Assembly: GCF_000527095.1 (NCBI RefSeq)
Contig: NZ_AZUN01000001.1
Span: 2,459,501 to 2,523,500 of the forward strand
DNA length: 64,000 nucleotides
From: Methylomicrobium lacus LW14
GTDB taxonomy: Bacteria; Pseudomonadota; Gammaproteobacteria; Methylococcales; Methylomonadaceae
Direction of reading: 5' to 3'
Below are positions 54,380 through 61,175 of the stretch, piece by piece. Made by a program: the position numbers and the translations under genes. How positions within the stretch are numbered: the first letter of the stretch is position 1; each line of letters opens with the position of its first letter. Under the pieces are notes generated by a model, which searched no databases, was not told the DNA's origin, and worked only from the letters and a program-made list of their open reading frames with translations.

Positions 54380-54802
54380 ATGTTCGAACAAAAAGAAATC
54401 CATATCCCTCGCAGACTCGCCCAGCAACTACTGCACCACGCGCAAATCTCCCCCGATGCCGAAGTTTGCGGGCTGGTCGGCGGCAAAGACGGCATCCCGT
54501 TGTCCTGCTATCCGGTCTCTAATGTTTCCGAACACCCCGACCGCCTCTTTCTGCTCGACGCCAAGCAGCAAATCGCCGCGATGGCCGCGATGCGCGACCA
54601 GGGCGAGCAGTTGTTCGCGATCTACCATTCCCATCCGACCGCTCCCGCGCTTCCCTCGCAGACCGACCTCGAACAGTCCGCTTACCCCGAAGCCTTGTAT
54701 CTGATCATTTCGTTGAATACCAAAGGCATACTCGAAATGCGCGGCTTTAAAATCACCGCCGGCAAAGCGACAGAAATCGCCTTGGTATTAAGCGAAAACT
54801 AA
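54380..54802 (+). CDS. JAMM/M67-family metallopeptidase
   Basis: 140-residue MPN+ protein with a complete JAMM zinc site: E28 (EVCGLVGG), H83 and H85 (IYHSHP), S93 and D96 (PSQTD). Bacterial members often remove C-terminal residues from ThiS/MoaD-like sulfur carriers and are encoded beside moeB or cysteine synthase; none of those partners is here, so the substrate is unknown. 55 bp after prmC, probably the last gene of the hemA transcript. Confidence 0.87.
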   Translation: MFEQKEIHIPRRLAQQLLHHAQISPDAEVCGLVGGKDGIPLSCYPVSNVSEHPDRLFLLDAKQQIAAMAAMRDQGEQLFAIYHSHPTAPALPSQTDLEQSAYPEALYLIISLNTKGILEMRGFKITAGKATEIALVLSEN

Positions 54803-55318
54803 AGCATATCCCCAAGTAAACGCAAGCTTTATTCTTCACCCTGTTGATAATGAAGGGTTAACGCTTGCTTCCAGTGATGAGGCGATTATCGGATCATCCA
54901 TGAAAGCACGCCGCAGAACGAATGGCTGCCCCCTCCAGCTTTTCCCTTTCCTCTACCACTCCCGGTCTTCCGCTTCCTCCTATTACCATTTCCTTGTGTT
55001 CGTCCGGATACTGGACGAAGGGAAACCTAATCAATCATTAAGACTTAATTGAAAAATTTGCTCACTGCATAGTCCGTCAATTAGTAATAATGTGACAGGC
55101 ATCACAGAACTTAGACGTCATTCCTAATAAGCCGCAATTTAAGCTTTTGTTAACCTTCAATGTACTAGACTTCAAGAACTCAAAAAGTCTGACAATAACA
55201 CTACGAAATCATTTATTTTGCATGGGTTTGCACATGTAAGTTACGACATTTTCTAACTGTTTTCCCACTCTAGCAGCAAATTCATGAGTCCATTAAAAAA
55301 TCAACAAAAAAGCGAATT
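54803..55318. other. 516-bp AT-rich intergenic region before the collagen-like gene
   Basis: No coding potential seen. It holds an imperfect inverted repeat at 54822-54868 (GCAAGC / GCTTGC outside, ACCCT-type / AGGGTT inside) with no T-run, possibly a weak end for the hemA-JAMM transcript; and a perfect CRP-type palindrome at 55091-55106. The last 250 bp are richer in A+T than the neighbouring genes. Confidence 0.6.
55091..55106. promoter_or_regulatory. CRP/Vfr-type binding site
   Basis: TGTGACAGGCATCACA matches the CRP half-sites TGTGA-N6-TCACA without mismatch. It lies 213 bp before the collagen-like gene. A TAATAA (55125-55130) at a distance near that of a class II activated promoter follows, but no -35 is needed or seen. 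Confidence 0.65.
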
Positions 55319-56593
55319 ATGAAAAGAACATTGATCAAGCGCACACTTGCAAAGGCGGTCAACCGGGGCGTCATCGCCTGCGCGTTGGGTTTTGCCGGAG
55401 CCTACTCACCGACGGCTTTGGCCAGCGCGGAAATGTTGACCGACGATAGTTATGCGTCTTCAAAAGCACCGACCAAAGTCTACGGGAAAGGAAGCGACAT
55501 CTTCGTCACGCCATTCCAAACGGGTTATATCAACTTTGCCTTGAATACACCTGAAAACTATTCGGGCGCCAATGTCGCCAAGGCGATGGTCAGACTGTTC
55601 GTCGGCACCATGAAAGCCGGAGGGAATATAGCCATCAGCCAGGTTACCGGCAATTGGTCGGAAGGATCGCTTTCCGGAGCCAACTTGCCCACCGTATCCA
55701 CGGCTGTGACCAATGTCCCCATTGGCATGGACCGAAAGCTGCGCTGGATCGAAATCGATGTCACCGAATTAGTGCAAGAATGGATCGATGCACACCCGGA
55801 CAATCGCAATTTCGGATTGGCGCTGAAAAGCGACGGCGGCTTGAACTTTAGGGTCAACAGTAAGGAAAACGGCAAAAATAGCCATGAACCCACCCTCAAT
55901 ATCGTTTGGGATAATGCCGGACCTGCCGGCCTGCAAGGCGCGCCGGGCCCTACAGGCGCCTCAGGTCCCGTTGGACCGACCGGAAACCCAGGAGATAAGG
56001 GCGATAAAGGCGACATTGGACTCAAAGGTGACGCCGGTCCGGCCGGTCCTCAAGGGGCTATCGGGGCAACGGGGCCTGCCGGAGCTAAAGGCGATACCGG
56101 TGCGACAGGTGCTAGAGGCGATAGCGGACCGAAGGGCGACATCGGTCTTACCGGTCCTGCCGGAGCCCAAGGCCCTCAGGGCCCAAGCGGCGTGGTCACC
56201 ACATCCAATTTGAACGGCCTCATTGAAAGTATCCCCGCAAGCGAACCCGTGTTTACCTTCCATGGCCCCACCTCCGAAGTCATGATTACCGATACCCAAC
56301 GCATCACGGTAACTATGTCGGCGACTTTAAAAACCAAAGTATTAAATAATTATGCGGATTTTCGCGCGAATATCTGCTATCACATGCAACCCTCGGGCAC
56401 AGTCACGCCATTTCTCGCCAACGGTTTTCAACTGCTAACCGCCTCCCCGGGGGGGATTTCCTTTTCTCTTGCGCAAAGCATCTTACCTAGGATAGGCGGC
56501 ATCTACAAAGTCGGACTGTGCACCCAAAATATCAGCGCGATCCCTATCGACGCCAATGACAACCTGCAAGGATGGGTGATGGTGACCAATTGA
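55319..56593 (+). CDS. Exported collagen-like protein with DNRLRE domain
   Basis: 424 residues in four parts. Signal peptide, residues 1-37 (SPTALASA end). A DNRLRE-type beta domain, about 60-197, recognised by [13 protein letters not shown] and the late F-R-V-N-S-K-E motif. A collagen tract, 201-290, of 30 uninterrupted Gly-X-Y triplets rich in charged GDK/GDI/GPK units. A C-terminal domain of about 130 residues with two cysteines. DNRLRE domains occur in secreted surface proteins; bacterial triple helices make stalks or fibres. I infer a cell-surface or secreted trimer. No hydroxylase or anchor is encoded nearby; ribosome-binding site is weak. Confidence 0.88.
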   Translation: MKRTLIKRTLAKAVNRGVIACALGFAGAYSPTALASAEMLTDDSYASSKAPTKVYGKGSDIFVTPFQTGYINFALNTPENYSGANVAKAMVRLFVGTMKAGGNIAISQVTGNWSEGSLSGANLPTVSTAVTNVPIGMDRKLRWIEIDVTELVQEWIDAHPDNRNFGLALKSDGGLNFRVNSKENGKNSHEPTLNIVWDNAGPAGLQGAPGPTGASGPVGPTGNPGDKGDKGDIGLKGDAGPAGPQGAIGATGPAGAKGDTGATGARGDSGPKGDIGLTGPAGAQGPQGPSGVVTTSNLNGLIESIPASEPVFTFHGPTSEVMITDTQRITVTMSATLKTKVLNNYADFRANICYHMQPSGTVTPFLANGFQLLTASPGGISFSLAQSILPRIGGIYKVGLCTQNISAIPIDANDNLQGWVMVTN

Positions 56594-56600
56594 TTGGTTC

Positions 56601-56634
56601 GCCGTCCGAAACCGGTTAACCGGCTTCGGACGGC
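56601..56634 (+). terminator. Large stem-loop after the collagen-like gene
   Basis: GCCGTCCGAA (56601-56610) pairs perfectly with TTCGGACGGC (56625-56634), then one mismatch, then CCGG / CCGG around TTAA. It starts 7 nt after the stop. No T-run follows on either strand, so it may stabilise the 3' end or stop transcription with Rho rather than act as a classical terminator. Confidence 0.6.
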
Positions 56635-56670
56635 TATGTTCAAGCATACGACTATAGACTTTTACAAGAT

Positions 56671-57099
56671 ATGCAAACACTCACAACACCGCAAGCCATT
56701 CTGATCGGATCGGCCATGATCAGCATCGGCGCTTTTTTCGGCCTCAAAAATTCCGCCTCCTTGGTCGCGCCGACGGCAAACTCCGCTCCGCAAACTCCGA
56801 CGCCGAGTGTACCAGCCCCCAGCCAGGATCAACTCCTAGAACAAGTCAGGCAAGCTTTGGCAAAGTCCAAACCCGCCTTGCTGAAAGCCTGCCCGACAGA
56901 ATCCGGCAAGACGCCCGATCATTTCCAGATCGATTTCACCTTCAACGCCGAAGGTCGGCAAATTGCCCGCGGATTCTCCGAAGACCGGAACAATGTACAC
57001 CCCGGATTGGGCACCTGTTTATCGGGCGCGTTTCGAGCCATAACCATCCCCCCACCCGGCAACACGGTCAGAGTGGATGCGGAGTTTTCTTTTCCTTAA
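56671..57099 (+). CDS. Small membrane-anchored protein of unknown function
   Basis: 142 residues. A hydrophobic N-terminal segment (residues 8-28) acts as anchor or signal, then a Pro/Thr/Ser/Gln linker (about 35-52), then a compact domain with a DFTFNAEGRQIARGF beta-hairpin and two cysteines (KACPTE and GTCLSG). The layout anchor-linker-small domain and the F-x-F-N-x-x-G pattern recall the C-terminal domains of TonB/AgmX-like proteins, a weak similarity only. Weak ribosome-binding site. Confidence 0.6.
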   Translation: MQTLTTPQAILIGSAMISIGAFFGLKNSASLVAPTANSAPQTPTPSVPAPSQDQLLEQVRQALAKSKPALLKACPTESGKTPDHFQIDFTFNAEGRQIARGFSEDRNNVHPGLGTCLSGAFRAITIPPPGNTVRVDAEFSFP

Positions 57100-57123
57100 T
57101 CAGAATAAGCTAGAGGCTCTCGG

Positions 57124-57570
57124 TTAGTAGGCCAACAGGGAAGCCTTGCAGGACAGCTTTTTTGACTTCGAGTTTTGAACGAGACCCGTCACTAGCACCG
57201 GCCCGCCAATCGAGGTATGAGTTGTGGTCGTAAACAGTTCGGAGTTAAATCTTACCCGCGGCGCCGTGTCGGCCACGTTCACGTCGGGCACGATCAAGGT
57301 CAGCGTCTCGGTAGAGAGATCCGGCGTCAGTTCGGTTACGATGCTGACCAGCTTGCCGAGGACGGTGTCCTGAATGCTGATTTGCTCCCCGCTCTGCGAA
57401 AGACTTCCCGCCGGAGTGGTTAGCGTCAGGATCGGCTCGCCGGTAAAGCTCGTCGTCGCATAAGAGACGCTTATCCCTGCCCCCCTGCATTCGTATGAGT
57501 TTGCCGGAACCGCTTCCGCATAGGCGCTTATAGACATAAGACTCAGCACGGCAATCAGTTTTACTCGCAT
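57124..57570 (-). CDS. Small secreted protein of unknown function
   Basis: 148 residues. Clear signal peptide (MRVKLIAVLSLMSISAYA), then a Thr/Ser/Val-rich beta-strand sequence with cysteines near both ends (SYECRG and KLSCKA) that could form one disulfide. The ATG at 57570 is preferred to 57591 because GAGG lies about 9 nt before it. Convergent with the preceding gene. I do not recognise a family. Confidence 0.65.
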   Translation of the reverse strand: MRVKLIAVLSLMSISAYAEAVPANSYECRGAGISVSYATTSFTGEPILTLTTPAGSLSQSGEQISIQDTVLGKLVSIVTELTPDLSTETLTLIVPDVNVADTAPRVRFNSELFTTTTHTSIGGPVLVTGLVQNSKSKKLSCKASLLAY

Positions 57571-57736
57571 CAGTATTTTCCTCAAGAACATATTTTCATT
57601 TCAAAACAGAATCTGATGCCCTACACAGGAAGGCATCGGTTGAGTAAGGCAGAAAAAGCCCCTGATGAAAGATTCTAGCAAAAATCCCTTGTGTAACACT
57701 TAATGTAAGTAAGGCCGCCATAACACGCGGGTCATG

Positions 57737-59419
57737 TTAACTTCCCTTATTGCTGCGCCAGATCGAAAACAGCAGCCAGACGCCGCCCAAAGAGGCGAAG
57801 ACATAGCCGAAGAAGCCGAAAACCGGCAAACCGAAGATCTGGTTTTCCTCCTTGACGGTCATGATGATCGAGGTGCCGATGATCAGCGCGGCGGTCACGA
57901 TTCCCATCGTCAGCCGGCTGATCGCGATATCGATCTTATCGACATAACGGCCGATGCCTTTAACGTTGATATCGACCTGAATCGCGCCTTTGCGGGAGGC
58001 TCTGAGCAGATGATGCAATTCTTTCGGGAAAGCGGAAATCAAATCGACGACGCCGACCAGATTGCGCCAGCCGCGTTTGGCGATCATGTCCGGACGGTAG
58101 CGGTCGGCCATCAACTTCTGCAGATAAGGCGCCGCGAAAACCAGCGTATTGAAGTCCGGATCGAGGTGCCGGCCGAAACCGTCCAGCGTGACATAGGCCT
58201 TGATCAATAGCGCCAGATCGGGCGGCAGACTCAAATCATGATCCCTGAGGATCGCCAACAGGTCGCCCAGCATCAGTTGCAGATTTAAATCCTTCAACGA
58301 CTGCGCGCTGTATTGATCGACAAAGGCGTCGATCTCGACAGCCAGCGCCTGTTCGTCGGTCTGTATCACATCGGACCAGTCCTCGAGGATTTCGACGACC
58401 TTGATCGGCATCCGGTTGACCATGCCGTACAACAGGCTGATCACCTGCTCGCGGCGCTCCTCGGTCAGCCGTCCCATCATGCCGAAATCGATGAAGGCAA
58501 GCCGATTGTCGGGCAGATAGAACACATTGCCCGGATGCGGATCGGCGTGAAAGAAGCCGTCTTCCATGATCATCTGCAAAATCGCCTTGGCGCCGCGTTC
58601 GGCCAGCAGCTTATGGTTCAAATCGGCCTTGACCAGCGCGGCCAGGTCCCGCCCCGGAATGCCCTGGATATACTCCTGCACATTCAGGCGCTCGCCGGTA
58701 AATTCCCAATACACGCGCGGAATATGAATGTCGGCGTCTGCCGTCAAATTGCCCGCCACCCGTTCGGCATTGCGGCCTTCCGCGGCAAAGTCGAGTTCCG
58801 CCCTTAACGATTGCGAGAATTGCCGGAAGACTTCGCGTGGATGATAGCGGCGCAACTCCGGCACATCGGACTCGATCACATCGACCAGTCGGCTTAACAG
58901 GCGCAAGTCCGCCTCGATGATCTTACGGATACCGGGACGGCGAATCTTCAGGATCACCGCGGCACCGTCCTTCAGCACCGCTTTATGCACCTGCGCCAAG
59001 GATGCCGCGGCCAGCGGTACGCGGTCGATTTCGAGAAAGACTTCGTCAATATCGCCGCCGATGTCTTCCTGCAATTGCGGAATCAGGTCCTCGAACGGCA
59101 TCGAAGGGGCTTCGTCGAGCAGCTTTTCAAATTCCGCAATATAGGCCGGTGGAAATAAATCCATCCGGGTCGCAAGGATTTGCCCCATCTTGATGAACGT
59201 CGGCCCCAGATCTTCCAGGACGCGCCGCACCCGCTGCGGCGTATCGAGGGTCGAAAACTCCTCGACGCTCTGCCAGTGCAGCGTTCTCCCGAGACGCTCC
59301 AGCGCGCGCCCGACGCCGAGCGCGTGCACGATGCCACCGAAACCGTAACGGATCAACACCGTCGCGACATCCTGGGCCCGGCTTAAGTCCTTGGCCGCAT
59401 TGATCAGTTCCCATAACAT
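57737..59419 (-). CDS. UbiB/ABC1 (AarF)-family atypical kinase-like protein
   Basis: 560 residues. UbiB-family marks are all visible: KxGQ (FIKMGQILATR) near residue 77, the alanine-rich loop PLAAASLAQVHKA, ExD region, FHADPHPGN as catalytic-loop equivalent, and DFG (IDFGMMGRL). Two membrane segments end the protein (about 500-520 and 530-550). UbiB supports ubiquinone synthesis as an ATPase; here no ubiE/ubiJ neighbours are present, so this may be a second paralogue with another role. It follows the unknown helical gene by 17 bp. Confidence 0.9.
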   Translation of the reverse strand: MLWELINAAKDLSRAQDVATVLIRYGFGGIVHALGVGRALERLGRTLHWQSVEEFSTLDTPQRVRRVLEDLGPTFIKMGQILATRMDLFPPAYIAEFEKLLDEAPSMPFEDLIPQLQEDIGGDIDEVFLEIDRVPLAAASLAQVHKAVLKDGAAVILKIRRPGIRKIIEADLRLLSRLVDVIESDVPELRRYHPREVFRQFSQSLRAELDFAAEGRNAERVAGNLTADADIHIPRVYWEFTGERLNVQEYIQGIPGRDLAALVKADLNHKLLAERGAKAILQMIMEDGFFHADPHPGNVFYLPDNRLAFIDFGMMGRLTEERREQVISLLYGMVNRMPIKVVEILEDWSDVIQTDEQALAVEIDAFVDQYSAQSLKDLNLQLMLGDLLAILRDHDLSLPPDLALLIKAYVTLDGFGRHLDPDFNTLVFAAPYLQKLMADRYRPDMIAKRGWRNLVGVVDLISAFPKELHHLLRASRKGAIQVDINVKGIGRYVDKIDIAISRLTMGIVTAALIIGTSIIMTVKEENQIFGLPVFGFFGYVFASLGGVWLLFSIWRSNKGS

Positions 59420-59436
59420 GATGTGTGCTTTACTCG

Positions 59437-60066
59437 CTATTTGCGTGACTTTTCAGGATGGAGGCTCTCGGCTATCCCCGCCAAAAACCCGCCGGCTATT
59501 TTCGCCAGCGCCGATGTCGTAACTACCGCGCCGGTCACCACCGCATGTTGACCGGAAATCCTGAGGTTATCGAGTCCTTCCAGAATGAGCCGGCTTTGCC
59601 TGCCGACCTCCGTGCCGTTCGCCCGCGCATGGGCGAGAAAATCTTTGGCTATTTTCGAAGCGGTCTCATTGCCGTGCCGGCCGACCGTTTCTATCGTATC
59701 GAGAAACATGCCCTCCAGGCTTTTCAAGTCTTCGGCCGCGCGCTTGAAGTCGTGGCTCGAAAATTCATCCACATTCGAGGCCGCCTCCTCGATCGCCAGC
59801 TTGGAAGCTTCGGCGGTTTTGGTCAGGGCGTCGTCCAAGGCCTCGGTCGATTGTTTGAAGGCGTGTTTGGCCGGGTCATACTGATGGCTCAAGCCGTCGC
59901 TCATGCCCTTCAGCACCGCGTCCGTCACTTCCTTGATGTTGTCGATATCCAGCGTCCGCTCGGTCAAGGCCGTCAGCGTAATGCTTCTGACCCGCTCATA
60001 AATGTCGACACCGGACTCGACCGTCTCGCGGACGTCTTTTTCTATCTGCTGCTTCGTATCGTTCAT
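59437..60066 (-). CDS. Unknown helical protein upstream of ubiB-like gene
   Basis: 209 residues, almost all predicted helical with charged heptads (for example RETVESGVDIYERVRSITL, ALTKTAEASKLAIEEAASNV), and a hydrophobic stretch near the C-terminus (VVTGAVVTTSALAKIAGGF) that could touch the membrane. No signal peptide or catalytic motif. Only 17 bp separates it from the UbiB-family gene, so the two are probably cotranscribed. I do not recognise an experimentally defined family. Confidence 0.7.
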   Translation of the reverse strand: MNDTKQQIEKDVRETVESGVDIYERVRSITLTALTERTLDIDNIKEVTDAVLKGMSDGLSHQYDPAKHAFKQSTEALDDALTKTAEASKLAIEEAASNVDEFSSHDFKRAAEDLKSLEGMFLDTIETVGRHGNETASKIAKDFLAHARANGTEVGRQSRLILEGLDNLRISGQHAVVTGAVVTTSALAKIAGGFLAGIAESLHPEKSRK

Positions 60067-60155
60067 GGCGTTTCTCTCTGCTAATCGAAAAATGAAAAAT
60101 CATGGCTCTTGTTAGAAATGGCCGTATCAGCAAGGTTCCGCGGCGAAGATTGGCG

Positions 60156-61175
60156 TTAAACTCTGACGCCCGGCGCCCGGCTATGGCTATCGAGCAGATT
60201 CAGATAATTGGAGCGCTCGAAAACGCCAGGATTCGCGCAGCGCTGCTTGCTCAATTGCCCTTTCACTTCATGCAGCGAGGCAACCTCACTGCGTTCCAGC
60301 CAGTCCAGCATGCCGTGTTTGATCGTGCCGAGATAAGCCGGCCCGCGTTCGAGCAGCACCGAACAGAGCTGCGTCACGTCTGCGCCGGCCAGGATCAACT
60401 TCAGCGCATCTTCGGCCGAGCGCACACCGCTGGTCGTCGCGAGCGACAGCTTGACCTTGCCATACAACAGCGCGACCCAACGCAACGACAATTGGCTGTC
60501 GGCCGAACGCGACCATTGCAACTCGGAAGTCACCTGCAAGTTGTCCAGATCGATATCGGGCTGATAGAATCGGTTGAACAACACGACGCCGTCGGCGCCG
60601 CCCTGTTCGAGCCGCTTCACGAAATGCGCAAGTCCTGTGAAATACGGCGACAGTTTCATCGCGATCGGGATAGTTACCTGACTCCGCAGTTCGCCGAGCA
60701 GTTCCAGATAACGCGCCTCGATGTCGGCGCCGGATTCGTCGATATCGGCACTGAGGTAATACACATTCAATTCGAGCGCATCGGCGCCGGCCTCCTGCAA
60801 GGCTTTGCCGTGTGCAACCCAGCCGTCCAGCGACACGCCGTTCAGGCTCGCGATCACCGGGATTTTCAGCGACCGTTTGAGACTCGCCAGTTGTTCCAGA
60901 TACTGATCCAGACCATGCCGATAGCCGCTGCCTTCAGGCAGAAAACTGTCGGCCTCGGGATGACCGATGCCCTGATTGATCAAAAACCTAGCCGCCGTTT
61001 CTTCCTGATGCCGCAGATCTTCCTCGAACAGCGAATACATCACGACCGCGCCGGCGCCGGCGTCTTCGAGCCGCAAGGCCGAATCGAGACTGCGCGACAG
61101 GGGCGAAGCCGAGGCGACCAGGGGGCTGGTCAGTTTCAGGCCCAGATAGTCGGTGCTTAAATCGATGCCGCTCAT
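60156..61175 (-). CDS. Dihydroorotate dehydrogenase-like flavoprotein
   Basis: 339 residues, a TIM barrel of the class 1 DHOD/PreA superfamily: GLKLTSPLVASASPLSRSL at the start, ALELNVYY, AMKLSPYF, then SLATTSGVRSAEDALKLILAG, the FMN phosphate region. Its ATG overlaps the nifJ stop by four bases (ATGA), and DHOD-like genes beside nifJ occur in other bacteria, so I infer a redox role with NifJ instead of pyrimidine synthesis. The substrate cannot be stated from sequence. Confidence 0.85.
   Translation of the reverse strand: MSGIDLSTDYLGLKLTSPLVASASPLSRSLDSALRLEDAGAGAVVMYSLFEEDLRHQEETAARFLINQGIGHPEADSFLPEGSGYRHGLDQYLEQLASLKRSLKIPVIASLNGVSLDGWVAHGKALQEAGADALELNVYYLSADIDESGADIEARYLELLGELRSQVTIPIAMKLSPYFTGLAHFVKRLEQGGADGVVLFNRFYQPDIDLDNLQVTSELQWSRSADSQLSLRWVALLYGKVKLSLATTSGVRSAEDALKLILAGADVTQLCSVLLERGPAYLGTIKHGMLDWLERSEVASLHEVKGQLSKQRCANPGVFERSNYLNLLDSHSRAPGVRV

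Noticed and set aside
55919..56188. Short-period repeat in DNA that could look like a CRISPR or tandem repeat
   Set aside because: The 9-bp periodicity is the coding consequence of Gly-X-Y triplets; units are not identical and there are no spacers.
55319..56593. Collagen-like gene as a phage tail fibre or prophage remnant
   Set aside because: It has a signal peptide and no phage structural, integrase or lysis gene nearby.
57615..57637. GATGCC / GGCATC inverted repeat downstream of the UbiB-like gene
   Set aside because: Six-bp stem with an 11-nt loop and no T-run; too weak to call a terminator.
60102..61160. 352-codon frame on the plus strand
   Set aside because: Antisense to the DHOD-like gene, which has clear FMN-barrel motifs.
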